A stretch of 59,434 bases of DNA from Levilactobacillus paucivorans (GTDB lineage Bacteria; Bacillota; Bacilli; Lactobacillales; Lactobacillaceae): contig NZ_JQCA01000165.1 of the NCBI RefSeq assembly GCF_001437125.1, positions 1 through 59,434 on the forward strand. Reading direction: 5' to 3'. The notes beneath the pieces were generated by a model. The model saw nothing but the letters and a program-made list of their open reading frames with translations. It searched no databases and was not told the origin of the DNA. Shown here one piece after another: positions 43,110 to 52,192 of this stretch; the first letter of the stretch is position 1; every line of letters begins with the position of its first letter. The translations under genes were made by a program, and so were the position numbers.

Positions 43110-44591
43110 TTATTTGACAATTTTAACTAATTTAGGATTCCCGGTGATGTACCCACCAGCCACCTTGTAGCGCTTAGTGCCATGAACCGCGGTATTCCAA
43201 CCGTGGGAGTAATCCCAGCCAGTTACCTTGAAGATATGACCCTTCTTGTAATGCTGGAGATGTTCGTTCAGGTTGACGTCACTGTAGCGGTTTCGACCGT
43301 CTCGGCCTTGAACCTTGATGACCGTTCTTGGCTTGTTAGGTGTCACGTAACACTTGCTGCCTGTGATGTAGGTGCCATCTGGCAGCTCATACCGGGTCAC
43401 ATTGCCAACCTTTACCAGCTTGGTCACGGGAACTGCGGTGCCCTGTTTTAAGCGGCTGATCTGGTCGTTAAAGGTTGTCGTGGCGTGGGTCTTGACTCCC
43501 TTAGGGTTGGTGACGTACATGGTTTGGGTCGTCATCTTTTGCCAATATAACTTAGCCACATAAGCCGATTTCGCTGTGATGTAAGTGCCATCACTCAATT
43601 TGTAGCGAGGATTGCCTGCCTTAGAAGTGGCAGTGCCAACAACTTTGAAGATCGGCGCGTAGATCCGTGGCTTTTTGACGTACTTTTGAACCCGTTCGTT
43701 CTTCTTGAAATCGACGTTCTTGTAGCGATATAACTTCTGTTTACCGTAGACCTTGAAGGATGAGCTCCCTACTCCATTACCGGTCTCTGAACTTGAAGGA
43801 ACACTTGGATTCTTAGTATAGGTGATAGTCACCGGTTTGGCCCGGGTTTCATCCGCTTGCTCCTGAACGAAACTGACCTTATCTGTATTCGCCGTGTAGC
43901 CTTGGATATGAGGAATTAGAAAGTGTTCAGTATCCATATAGACCTGGCCCGAATAACCAGTGATCACCCGAGGATTCTGGTAATCATCGAAATCTTTTTC
44001 AGGTACCACGCTTCCGTCCGACATCTTGTAAGTCAGATTTAAAGTCAGGTTTGCCTTTTCGAAAGGCATATGATCGGCGTCAATGAAATAATCAAAACGA
44101 CTTGGAATTTGCGATCCTGGTTCCAAAGCCTTCTCCCTAACCAACTCTTCATAACGATCAGCATTAAATGCATACCCTGTCGATACAACTAGAATGGCAG
44201 ACGTGTCAGTATCTTCAGGAACACCCAGAAATTTGTTACCTTGCTCTTTAGTCCAAATCCGGTTGTTTACGCCGCTTCCAAATTGCCAAAGCATTTTCAT
44301 AGTCACACCCGCTTTAGCTATCGGCAACGCATCAAATAAATCTCCTACTGTGGTATCTGCGGTCAAAAAATAATCACCAACATCGTACTGATTTAGGTCG
44401 AACCCTGACCCATCTTCGGCAGGATTCAAATTGTTATACCTAATGTGGACTTCACTTTTATCCGTCTGCTCAGCTGTCACGGTGTCGCCCGCCAAAGCAA
44501 TTATATCGCCAAAATCCGTGAAAATCAGTCCAATAAGTCCGACCACAACTGCCAAACCTACCATGATTACCGTTCGTAGTCTTTTAATCAT
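43110..44591 (-). CDS. Secreted DUF5776 surface protein with MucBP-like domain
   Basis: 493 residues. The N-terminus (MIKRLRTVIMVGLAVVVGLI) is a signal peptide or anchor. The middle holds a unique region (about 40-170) and a MucBP/MubB2-like domain (about 185-275: LTLNLTYKMSDGSVVPEKDF ... VTITYTKN). The last 210 residues are Lys/Tyr-rich DUF5776 repeats (YGKQKLYRYKNVDFKKNERV, YITAKSAYV, YITGSKCYV, YITGNPKLV). It is paired head-to-tail with the very similar gene at 44754, and both are paralogues of 12096. No LPXTG; the basic repeats probably bind wall polymers. Confidence 0.86.
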   Translation of the reverse strand: MIKRLRTVIMVGLAVVVGLIGLIFTDFGDIIALAGDTVTAEQTDKSEVHIRYNNLNPAEDGSGFDLNQYDVGDYFLTADTTVGDLFDALPIAKAGVTMKMLWQFGSGVNNRIWTKEQGNKFLGVPEDTDTSAILVVSTGYAFNADRYEELVREKALEPGSQIPSRFDYFIDADHMPFEKANLTLNLTYKMSDGSVVPEKDFDDYQNPRVITGYSGQVYMDTEHFLIPHIQGYTANTDKVSFVQEQADETRAKPVTITYTKNPSVPSSSETGNGVGSSSFKVYGKQKLYRYKNVDFKKNERVQKYVKKPRIYAPIFKVVGTATSKAGNPRYKLSDGTYITAKSAYVAKLYWQKMTTQTMYVTNPKGVKTHATTTFNDQISRLKQGTAVPVTKLVKVGNVTRYELPDGTYITGSKCYVTPNKPRTVIKVQGRDGRNRYSDVNLNEHLQHYKKGHIFKVTGWDYSHGWNTAVHGTKRYKVAGGYITGNPKLVKIVK

Positions 44592-44753
44592 AAGTCCCCT
44601 CCAAGTCCGCGATGTTTGCGATATGTCGTTAGGTTCAGTATATGTGAAAGCGTTTACAAACTCAACTTTAATTCGAACTTTCCGTTTTAATCTGCATCAA
44701 TTCCCCCTATTCAAAAAGGCAGCCGAGAGTTTTACCCCTGGCTGCCAACTGAC

Positions 44754-46238
44754 TTATTTCATAACTTTAACAAGGGCTTTATTGGCACTAATGTAGCCTC
44801 CAGCCACCTTGTACCGCTTACTACCGGTCATCCCCGTAATCCCACCAAAGGAATAATCCCAACCTTTAACGGTAACGGTCTGGCCCTTGGTAATTCGCTT
44901 GATCCGATGCTGTAAGTCCACATCGCGGTACAGATTGATGTTGGCTTTAGCTTTGATCTTAGTAACCTCTTTGGGCTTAGTCGGCGAAACCAACTGCTTG
45001 TTTCCGGTAATATAAGTCCCATCCGCCAACTGGTAACGCGTCAAATACCCCTTCTTCACTAGCTTGACGACTTGAACAGAACTCCCTTGTTTCAGATGAC
45101 GAACCTTAGTCGTTAACGGCATCTCTTGATACAGGTTCGTTCCTTTAGGACTCGTGACATAAAGCGTTGTTTGAGCTCCTTGCCAGTACAGCTTATTCAC
45201 AAAGGCCTTCTTAGCCGTGATATAACTACCATCTCGTAATAAGTAACGCGGGTTGCCGGCTTTAGACGTCGCTGTCCCTACAACATCGAAGACTGGGGCA
45301 TACATCCGCGGCTTCTTGACATAGTGGTGCAAACGTTCAGCCTTCTTGAAATCAACGTGTCGATACCGATAGAGCCCCCGCTTACCATACACCTTGAAGA
45401 GCGTCTTGACTGGCTTTGGTTCACTCGGTGTCGCAACTGCATTTTTGGGAGAGTTCTTGGTATAAGTAATCGTTACTGGCTTTGCCTTCGTCGCATCCGT
45501 GCCATCCTGGGTGAAGGTCACAGTATTTACATTCGCCGTATAGCCCGCAACCTGAGGAATCAGATAATGTGGCGTATCTTGATAGGTTTCCCCTTCAAAG
45601 CCCTTAATCGTTTTCGTTGCTGTAGTCTTTGTATCACTTGTGGGATTGTCACTAATATCTGTAACCGAAGCTGGTAAATCGGAGCCATCCGCCATCTGAT
45701 AAGTTACTTGCATGGTCATATTTGGTTCCTTCAACGGGAGGGTATAGTCTATTTTAATATCCGCTGCATTGGCATCATAGGTTGGTGTTTTCTGCATATC
45801 CTGATCGAACTGTGCCACATCTAGTACTTGATTGTCCGCAACCATATTTGAAACCTCCGCATCCGACATTGCCGGAGACGTGTCACTCATAAACGGCTCC
45901 ATCATTTGGACACCCTGTACAGGCTCCCAAATATGCGTTGGCACATAATTTGCCACTTTTACCGATTCCTGTAGCATTCCTGCTTTACCGTACCCCCCTA
46001 CAATTACCGACTGGTCAAAAAGTTTACCATAGGTTAGTGGCAGATCAAGCTTCGAGAATGGTATATCAAAGTCTGTATAAACTTCTTTTGAATAATAGAG
46101 TCTAAAGGTAACCACGGTATCATCCGCGGCCTTGGCAGTTGTCGCTGTTCCCATTGACACTGGTATTGTCACGACTAACCCCATAATCAGACCGACCATA
46201 ATTATTAAAATACTTTTCATCCAGTGTTGCTTCTTCAT
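44754..46238 (-). CDS. Secreted DUF5776 surface protein with MucBP-like domain
   Basis: 494 residues; the tandem paralogue of the gene downstream. The signal peptide is clearer here (KKQHWMKSILIIMVGLIMGL ... TAKAADD). The N-terminal region is diverged from its neighbour, whereas the MucBP-like block (TMQVTYQMADGSDLPASVTD ... TITYTKN) and the four DUF5776 repeats (YGKRGLYRYRHVDFKKAERL, YITAKKAFV, YITGNKQLV, YISANKALV) match closely. This suggests duplication followed by change in the exposed part. AAAGGGG precedes the ATG. Likely role: adhesion or wall association. Confidence 0.86.
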   Translation of the reverse strand: MKKQHWMKSILIIMVGLIMGLVVTIPVSMGTATTAKAADDTVVTFRLYYSKEVYTDFDIPFSKLDLPLTYGKLFDQSVIVGGYGKAGMLQESVKVANYVPTHIWEPVQGVQMMEPFMSDTSPAMSDAEVSNMVADNQVLDVAQFDQDMQKTPTYDANAADIKIDYTLPLKEPNMTMQVTYQMADGSDLPASVTDISDNPTSDTKTTATKTIKGFEGETYQDTPHYLIPQVAGYTANVNTVTFTQDGTDATKAKPVTITYTKNSPKNAVATPSEPKPVKTLFKVYGKRGLYRYRHVDFKKAERLHHYVKKPRMYAPVFDVVGTATSKAGNPRYLLRDGSYITAKKAFVNKLYWQGAQTTLYVTSPKGTNLYQEMPLTTKVRHLKQGSSVQVVKLVKKGYLTRYQLADGTYITGNKQLVSPTKPKEVTKIKAKANINLYRDVDLQHRIKRITKGQTVTVKGWDYSFGGITGMTGSKRYKVAGGYISANKALVKVMK

Positions 46239-46403
46239 AACCTTTATCCCCTTTGACTATCCTCTTGAAGCTTTTATAATTTCATTTAAAGAGCTGATTT
46301 GAAATTCTTTATGGCTATAACGATACCTTCTTAATTGAATTATATGCGCAAACGTTTACATTCTCAATCTATCTCCCAGCAGATCACCGAATCTGGACAA
46401 AAC

Positions 46404-46444
46404 AAAAAGCGCTCAACCAGTCCGAAGACCAATTGAACGCTTTT
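46404..46444 (-). terminator. Terminator for the 46651-47567 operon
   Basis: AAAAAGCG...TCAA pairs with TTGAACGCTTTT. On the minus strand it ends CGCTTTTTGTTTT. It lies about 200 bp after the last gene of the leftward pair. Confidence 0.65.
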
Positions 46445-46650
46445 ACCACAGCATTCGTCGAAACGAATGGATTTATCTCGGAATCCACATTCCCTCAAAA
46501 TCAGACACGTCACAATACGGTGACATATGTGCCCTGCTGACAAATTCACCTAGCCGCTTGCGCGGACGCCCCTTGCAAGCAAGGAACGCGTGATTTCTCG
46601 ACTCATCGCATACAGAGAATCATAGCACAGACTCCCCGTCGCTTCAAGCC
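46445..46650. other. 3' region of the leftward operon
   Basis: About 200 bp without a gene. A GC-rich patch (46552-46590, GCCGCTTGCGCGGACGCC) can form short hairpins but matches neither repeat family here. Confidence 0.4.
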
Positions 46651-47133
46651 CTATTTTTTCTTGACGTCGGTTTCCTCGCGATTAGCTTCAGCCGTTTGGA
46701 GTTTTTCAATCTGCAACTTCAGCCAGTCGTGCAGGCTTTGGTCGGCCGTTTCCGCCTGTTCGACGTAGGTATCGGCCGGTGCCAAGGCATCGATTCGCAA
46801 GCCCGAGACATTGATATCCGGCGTTTCAATCACGGCGTAGACGTTCAGGGGTTCCTCAACGTCGGTCGTCATGATTTTCCCAATAGTCTTGGTGTCTTGC
46901 AGTGGCAGGTTAATCACACTGAGCTCTAAGCGCACTGAGATGTCCGTATCGGTCACCGTCAGCGTGGCTTGGGCAAGCGTGTCCGCCTGAATCTTGTCGC
47001 GCATGAAGGCCGCCAGAGGCGCCATCACGCCATCGGGATCGGCGAAGAATTTCGCCTGAGTTGTCTTTTGTTCCAAATGTTCCAAATTATCGGCTTCAAC
47101 AGCCGCCATAAAATCATCTACGTTGCGTTTCAT
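46651..47133 (-). CDS. Hypothetical cytoplasmic protein
   Basis: 160 residues, acidic, with no signal or membrane segment, ending in a lysine tail (ETDVKKK). A helical N-terminus (NVDDFMAAVEADNLEHLEQK) is followed by beta-rich sequence (ATLTVTDTDISVRLELSVIN; YAVIETPDINVSGLRIDAL). I do not recognise a family. It lies 20 bp downstream of a membrane-protein gene in the same direction, so the two probably form an operon. GAGGTG precedes the ATG. Confidence 0.75.
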   Translation of the reverse strand: MKRNVDDFMAAVEADNLEHLEQKTTQAKFFADPDGVMAPLAAFMRDKIQADTLAQATLTVTDTDISVRLELSVINLPLQDTKTIGKIMTTDVEEPLNVYAVIETPDINVSGLRIDALAPADTYVEQAETADQSLHDWLKLQIEKLQTAEANREETDVKKK

Positions 47134-47153
47134 CTTAGATTAACACCTCGTTA

Positions 47154-47567
47154 TTATTTCTGGAACCGTCGCCGGTCTTCACGTTCTCGGTCAGCCTTCC
47201 GTAACCGTAAGGCCAGAACTAGCCAGTAAGCATTAGCTGCGATAACGGCTAGGCTCGCCAGGGCCATCCCCAAACGAACCATCATGTCCGCATGGCCGTA
47301 CCACATGGTTAGAATCACGCCAACCGGCGCCAGCGTATAGAGCGCCATGATCAGCCCCATCAGGTAGAACGAAAGCCGCCAGTTCAGTGCTGCCATCACG
47401 ATCGGAATGGCGTAAAACAGTAAGGCTAACAGTGATGTATGCCAGAATTCCGCCATAGAATTTTCCTGGCCACTGCCCGTGACAAAGGATCGGGTCATTA
47501 AAAAGTTAATTACCCAGAACCCGAAGAGAGAAATGATGTCCCAAGCAATTACGTTACGATCTTTCAT
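47154..47567 (-). CDS. Small integral membrane protein
   Basis: 137 residues with about four membrane helices (IISLFGFWVINFLMT, LLALLFYAIPIVMAAL, FYLMGLIMALYTLAPVGVIL, VRLGMALASLAVIAANAYWL) and a basic C-terminal tail (RKADREREDRRRFQK), placing both ends in the cytoplasm. Family not recognised. First gene of a two-gene operon; GGAG precedes the ATG. Confidence 0.75.
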   Translation of the reverse strand: MKDRNVIAWDIISLFGFWVINFLMTRSFVTGSGQENSMAEFWHTSLLALLFYAIPIVMAALNWRLSFYLMGLIMALYTLAPVGVILTMWYGHADMMVRLGMALASLAVIAANAYWLVLALRLRKADREREDRRRFQK

Positions 47568-47698
47568 TTTAGAATTAAACTCCTCAATATAGTTAAGAAT
47601 AAGAAAAAGGCGCCACCAAACCGACGACGCCTTCAGTCAATTTATTCTATTCTAACGTATTCGCCGGATAAAATCAGCAGATCTCCCAAATCGACTAG

Positions 47699-48712
47699 TT
47701 AATCGACTAATAAGTCAATGACGTCTGCGGTATCGATCCCGTTGAAGTACTGCTGGGTGTCGACACTGTTCAAGACGGCGGCGACATCCTTACGGTCATA
47801 CCGCACACCGGCTAATTTATCTGCTAATTCGGTCGCATCGCCGGGACCAAAGAAGTCCCCGAAGAACGTGATTTTTTCAATCTTACCCGCGGTAATCATC
47901 AGGCGGGCATCGATCGTCCCTGCCGTGAAGTGTTGCCGCTTCTTAACCGTGAACTCAGGCGAGTTGCCGTAGACCCAATCCCAGTTGGCATAGTAATCAT
48001 TGAAAATCTTGTCGATGGCGGCCTGTTCGCTATCCGCAATCTGAACCTCTTTATCCGCAATCGCGGCAAGGTCATCAACGTGGAAGAGTTCCTTTAACAA
48101 TGTGTCTCTGAATTCGGGCACGGTCAGGTTCTGGTATTGCGGTGCCAGGAATGGCTTCAGGTTCGTTACCCGAGAGCGAACGGACTTGATCCCCTTAGAC
48201 TTCATCTTGTCGGCGGGCACGTTCAGGGCGTGTGCAATCACGTCTTGATCCACGTCGAGCATCAAAGTCCCGTGGGAGAAGGTCTTTCCGCTGTGAGAGT
48301 ACATCGCGTTACCGGAGAACTTCTTGCCGTCGACTAAGATGTCATTGCGGCCAGAGACTTCCGCGGTCGTGGCGCCCATGGCGTGCAGGGCATCGACGAT
48401 CGGTTGAACAAAGGACTTGAAGTCCCCGAACTCCTCACTGTCACTGTCAACTACGAAGCTGAAACACAGGTTGCCCAGGTCTTGGTACACGGCCCCACCC
48501 CCAGATAACCGACGGGTGACGGTAATCCCTTGTTCCTCAACGTACTTCTGGTTAATTTCTTCCAGCGTATTTTGATTCCGGCCGACAATGATGCAAGGGC
48601 CTTCGTAATAAAATAGGACCAATGGTTCATCGAATTTTTTATTGTTCATTAAGTATTGTTCCGTTGCCAGGTTCCGGCGAATATCGTGTGACTTCATGGC
48701 ATACCAGTACAT
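47699..48712 (-). CDS. lplA: Lipoate-protein ligase A
   Basis: 337 residues, family length. It activates lipoate with ATP and attaches it to E2/GcvH proteins. YYEGPCIIVGRNQNTLEEIN and RRLSGGGAVYQDLGNLCFSF form the lipoate/ATP site, GRNDILVDGKKFSGNAMY contains the catalytic Lys, and the last 90 residues are the accessory domain. The start at MYWYAMKSHDIRRN has AAAGGGG about 10 nt upstream; the 39 additional upstream codons are non-conserved. Single gene. Confidence 0.92.
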   Translation of the reverse strand: MYWYAMKSHDIRRNLATEQYLMNNKKFDEPLVLFYYEGPCIIVGRNQNTLEEINQKYVEEQGITVTRRLSGGGAVYQDLGNLCFSFVVDSDSEEFGDFKSFVQPIVDALHAMGATTAEVSGRNDILVDGKKFSGNAMYSHSGKTFSHGTLMLDVDQDVIAHALNVPADKMKSKGIKSVRSRVTNLKPFLAPQYQNLTVPEFRDTLLKELFHVDDLAAIADKEVQIADSEQAAIDKIFNDYYANWDWVYGNSPEFTVKKRQHFTAGTIDARLMITAGKIEKITFFGDFFGPGDATELADKLAGVRYDRKDVAAVLNSVDTQQYFNGIDTADVIDLLVD

Positions 48713-48938
48713 AAACCTAAGACCCCTTTCAAATGACACAGCCACCGGGTACGACCCGGCTACGCTAAATGATAGCACGCTCTGAAAACGATTACAATTT
48801 ACACGTATTCTATGGAAGAATTTATTCATAAATTGGGTGATATTTGGGCGATCGAACCTCTCGGAGTGTGGTGTAGATAAGCGCTAACACGCAACCTTGT
48901 TGAGCACCGGTGTGGTTTATTGGGGGCGGACCTCTCGC

Positions 48939-48980
48939 TTTGTGGTTGTGGCTTTGTGGTTGTGGCTTTGTGGTTGTGGC
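48939..48980. repeat. Three perfect 14-bp tandem repeats
   Basis: Unit TTTGTGGTTGTGGC repeated exactly three times. The unit is not a multiple of three, and no supported gene crosses it. It lies between lplA and a family B repeat. Confidence 0.85.
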
Positions 48981-49024
48981 TTTTTGTTTAGGGATTGTGT
49001 TCCTTGAAATTAAATGGTCGAAAC

Positions 49025-49135
49025 GTGCGATCAAAGGCAGCCGACTCCGCTTAACCCCGATAAGCTGGTAATCCAAGACCAGGATTATCAGCTTATCGAC
49101 GTTAATGCTCATCGGCTAACCGCCTTTGATCGCAC
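49025..49135 (-). repeat. Family B structured repeat, copy 2
   Basis: On the minus strand: GTGCGATCAAAGGC, bulge GGTTA, GCCG; then GAGCATTAACGTC; inner hairpin GATAAGCTGATAATCC with GGATTACCAGCTTATC; then GGGGTTAAGCGGAG; then CGGC and GCCTTTGATCGCAC closing the outer stem. The bulge size and the two inter-stem segments match copy 1 at 23370. It lies downstream of, and in the direction of, the Rrf2 gene. Confidence 0.75.
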
Positions 49136-49143
49136 TCTTTAAC

Positions 49144-49205
49144 AAAAAAAGGCGCCAGACCGAAGTCTGACGTCAGCCGCGTCAGGGTTCACCCCTGGCG
49201 TTGAA
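49144..49205 (-). terminator. Terminator after the Rrf2 gene
   Basis: On the minus strand a structured stretch ends CAGACTTCGGTCTG (UUCG tetraloop) followed by GCGCC and seven T's. Confidence 0.7.
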
Positions 49206-49291
49206 AGTATGGCCATTAATGGTGGCCGTAGTCACCATCCCTTTTATACCCTCATTATAATCGCTTTAACGAAATAATTATAGAAAAGTGC

Positions 49292-49762
49292 CTAGTCATT
49301 CTGGCCATTTACCAGGCGACGGAAGTAACCGTGACCGTGGAGGTCTTCCTTGAGGTCAGTCATCGTAAATTGATGATAGAACTTTCGGTAGTCCTCATCG
49401 GCCAGGGTAAACAGGTCTGTCAACGTTTGCGAGATGTTGGCCGAGATATCCGTATCATCGGTCGCCTGAGTCCCCTTGGAATCCCCAGTAATGAATCGGG
49501 CGTAACTGATAGTCGGGGGAATCGTCAGGTCGTAGAGTTCCCCAACGTTAATCTCATCAAGATTGCGCAGGAGTTGGTACCCGCCGTTTTTTCCGACGGA
49601 ACCTTCGATATACCCCTGCTTATGGAGTACGGAGAGAATGTTGCGGATCATCACCGCATTCAATTGAAGTGACGTTGCCAGTTCGCGGCTTGCAATCTTC
49701 CGGGGACGATTCTCATCCAGGTAGAGCAAGCTATGGACTGCAACGGAAAAGTCTAATCTCAT
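49292..49762 (-). CDS. Rrf2-family transcriptional regulator without cysteines
   Basis: 156 residues. The winged HTH occupies residues 1-80: SVAVHSLLYLDENRPRKIAS, then RELATSLQLNAVMIRNILSV and GSVGKNGGYQLLR (wing). The iron-sulfur cysteines of IscR/NsrR are absent; there is no Cys at all. It therefore cannot be an Fe-S sensor and may belong to the redox-independent CymR/YwnA-like group. It is transcribed away from the opp operon and could regulate it, but no operator was identified. Confidence 0.88.
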   Translation of the reverse strand: MRLDFSVAVHSLLYLDENRPRKIASRELATSLQLNAVMIRNILSVLHKQGYIEGSVGKNGGYQLLRNLDEINVGELYDLTIPPTISYARFITGDSKGTQATDDTDISANISQTLTDLFTLADEDYRKFYHQFTMTDLKEDLHGHGYFRRLVNGQND

Positions 49763-50072
49763 CGTCTAGCCATCGCTTTCAAAAAGTCTGTATTCGCATG
49801 TAACCGATACAAATATCATACCACAAAACCATCGCAGGGCGATGAGAAAGCGGCGACCCCCTGAGAACTTTCTCATAGAGAATATACATGCATATTATTC
49901 TAACAAATTGCATAGATTACGCCCATAAATAGGTGGTTAGACAAGCAAATTGTCCAACTACCCCCTTTTAGGTTAAATTTTTTATCATTTTAACTATTGT
50001 CTGCGAAACTTGATACATCAGAGTTTGTGAGGGGTTTATGAAGAAATCATGATTAAAATTAAAAAATAAGGG

Positions 50073-50101
50073 TTGTAAATGAGAATTTGATTAATTATAA
50101 T
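50073..50101 (+). promoter_or_regulatory. Promoter of the opp operon
   Basis: TTGTAA (50073-50078), 17 bp, TATAAT (50096-50101), about 105 bp before oppD. The rest of the 49763-50207 gap is AT-rich and, apart from the divergent Rrf2 promoter it must hold, shows nothing I can name. Confidence 0.65.
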
Positions 50102-50207
50102 CAGAACCAATTATTGTTCGATAGCAGATTGAATACGCAAGAACGTTTATTCATCGGGCTTAATCTACATAATGAGAGGTAGATTAGAACATTGGGGAGG
50201 GATTTCC

Positions 50208-51221
50208 GTGAAAACCGCATCAAACTTTCTAGATATTAAAGACGTCAGCACGGCTTTCAAGATTAACGGACACTACTACGACGCCATCTCCCACATTAAC
50301 CTCCAAGTCCAACACGACGAAATTCTCGCCATCGTTGGTGAATCAGGATGTGGTAAGAGTACTTTAGCCACAACGATTATGGGCCTTCATGATCCAGCCG
50401 AGACCAAGATTTCCGGCTCCGTCGACTTCGAAGGGACCGACCTACTTGGCTTAGACGAAGATGGTTATAACCAATTCAGAGGTGCCAAGATTGGCATGAT
50501 CTTCCAAGATCCCCTGTCAGCCTTGAATCCCCTCAAACGTATTGAGGACCAAATTAGTGAGGTCATGGATTACCATACTTCCTTATCTAAGTCCGCCAAG
50601 CATGACCGGGTCATTGAACTGCTCAACCAAGTTGGGATCGTCAACCCCGAACGGACCGCTCGCCAATATCCCCACGAATTATCTGGGGGGATGCGGCAAC
50701 GGGTCATCATTGCCATTGCGATTGCCTGCAAACCGGACTTAATCATCGCCGACGAACCAACCACGGCGTTGGACGTGACGATTCAAGCACAAATCTTGGA
50801 TGTCCTTAGAGACATTCAACGTGAGAACCACGCCGGTATCATCCTCATCACCCATGACTTGGGTGTTGTGGCCGAGACCGCCGACCGAGTTGCGGTTATG
50901 TACGCCGGCCAGATCGTCGAACAAGGAACCGCGGAACAAATCTTCAATTCACCGGAACACCCCTACACCCGTTCCCTCTTACGGTCGATGCCGCAACGAG
51001 ACAACGAAAACGATGACCTCTACGTCATTCAGGGTAACGTCCCTTCCTTACAGAAGATGCCTAGCAAGGGTGACCGGTTCGCCCCACGGATCCCTTGGGT
51101 ACCAGCCAGTGCCCACGAAGAACACCCGACAATGCACGAAGTTGCGCCGGGGCACGAAGTCCGTTGTACCTGTTACAAGGACTTCACATTTCCAGATGAG
51201 AAGGGGAGCGTGACGGAATGA
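50208..51221 (+). CDS. oppD: Oligopeptide ABC transporter ATPase OppD
   Basis: 337 residues. ATPase with Walker A GESGCGKSTLA, Q-loop IFQDPLSALNP, signature LSGGMRQRV, Walker B DLIIADEPTTALD, H-loop ITHDLGV, and the C-terminal oligopeptide-transporter extension with three cysteine-bearing positions near residues 310-325 (HEVRCTCYKDF). It powers peptide import together with OppF. The GTG start has GGGGAGG 7 nt upstream; the longer upstream frame is not used. The stop overlaps oppF by 4 bp. Confidence 0.95.
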   Translation: MKTASNFLDIKDVSTAFKINGHYYDAISHINLQVQHDEILAIVGESGCGKSTLATTIMGLHDPAETKISGSVDFEGTDLLGLDEDGYNQFRGAKIGMIFQDPLSALNPLKRIEDQISEVMDYHTSLSKSAKHDRVIELLNQVGIVNPERTARQYPHELSGGMRQRVIIAIAIACKPDLIIADEPTTALDVTIQAQILDVLRDIQRENHAGIILITHDLGVVAETADRVAVMYAGQIVEQGTAEQIFNSPEHPYTRSLLRSMPQRDNENDDLYVIQGNVPSLQKMPSKGDRFAPRIPWVPASAHEEHPTMHEVAPGHEVRCTCYKDFTFPDEKGSVTE

Positions 51222-52192
51222 GCCTAATCGAAATCAAAGATCTCAAAGTTCACTATCCCATCCGCACCGGATTTTGGAACCGCATCACCGATTCCGTTCG
51301 GGCCGTCGATGGCATCACCTTCAATATTGAAGCCGGTGAAACCTACGGATTAGTTGGTGAATCTGGTTCCGGCAAGTCCACGACTGGCAAGTCCGTCGTT
51401 GGCCTCGAAAAGGTTACCAGCGGGTCCATCCTCTATAAAGGACAGGACATCACCAAAGCTGAAAACCGTCGCAAGTTGGATTACAACCGCGACGTCCAAA
51501 TGATTTTCCAAGACTCCCTGTCGAGTCTGAATCCCCGGAAGCGGATCGAAGACATCATCGCCGAACCCCTCCGGAACTTCGAACACCTCAGCAAGGATGA
51601 TGAGAAGCTACGAGTCTTACAACTGCTCGACATCGTTGGACTGGATGCGGATGCCTTATACAAGTACCCGCACCAATTCTCCGGTGGGCAACGGCAACGG
51701 ATTGGGGTCGCCCGTGCGGTGGCTACCAACCCCAAGCTCATCATCGCTGACGAACCGGTCTCCGCTTTGGACCTCTCCGTTCAAGCCCAAGTCTTGAACT
51801 TTATGAAGAAGATTCAACGTGAATTCGGCATTTCCTACCTGTTTATCTCTCATGACTTAGGGGTTGTGCGGCACATGTGTAACAACATTGCCATCATGAA
51901 CCGGGGCCGGTTAGTCGAGATTGGAACCCGTGACGACATCTACAATCACCCGTTACATATCTACACGAAGCGGCTTCTGGCAGCGATTCCCGAAACCAAC
52001 GTCAACCAACGTGAAGCCCACAGAGCCTCTCGGTTGGCTGTTGAAAAGGTCTACCAGGAACAACAAAGCAAGTACTACGACGATGACGGCGAGGCCTACC
52101 CACTGGTTCAGATTTCTAAGACCCACGCGGTAGCCTTACCCCAAGCTCTGGCTCAGCAACTTGCCACCCAGGAAGGAGAGGTGCAGGCCTAA
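51218..52192 (+). CDS. oppF: Oligopeptide ABC transporter ATPase OppF
   Basis: 324 residues, second ATPase: GESGSGKSTTGKS (Walker A), IFQDSLSSLNPRKR (Q-loop), FSGGQRQRIGVARA (signature), KLIIADEPVSALDLS (Walker B) and FISHDLGVVRHM (H-loop). It pairs with OppD on the cytoplasmic face. Its ATG overlaps the oppD stop and its stop overlaps the oppB ATG by one base, so translation is coupled throughout. Confidence 0.95.
   Translation: MSLIEIKDLKVHYPIRTGFWNRITDSVRAVDGITFNIEAGETYGLVGESGSGKSTTGKSVVGLEKVTSGSILYKGQDITKAENRRKLDYNRDVQMIFQDSLSSLNPRKRIEDIIAEPLRNFEHLSKDDEKLRVLQLLDIVGLDADALYKYPHQFSGGQRQRIGVARAVATNPKLIIADEPVSALDLSVQAQVLNFMKKIQREFGISYLFISHDLGVVRHMCNNIAIMNRGRLVEIGTRDDIYNHPLHIYTKRLLAAIPETNVNQREAHRASRLAVEKVYQEQQSKYYDDDGEAYPLVQISKTHAVALPQALAQQLATQEGEVQA

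Noticed and set aside
46552-46600. Third structured repeat family
   Set aside because: GC-rich, but the hairpins are short and neither family A nor family B strings are present.
48822-49112. 96-aa minus-strand frame with THK/PQ-rich sequence
   Set aside because: The composition comes from the 14-bp tandem repeat and the family B element; no ribosome binding site.
49190-49260. Riboswitch-like structure below the Rrf2 gene
   Set aside because: The hairpins lie downstream of the leftward gene and lead into a T-run; a terminator explains them.
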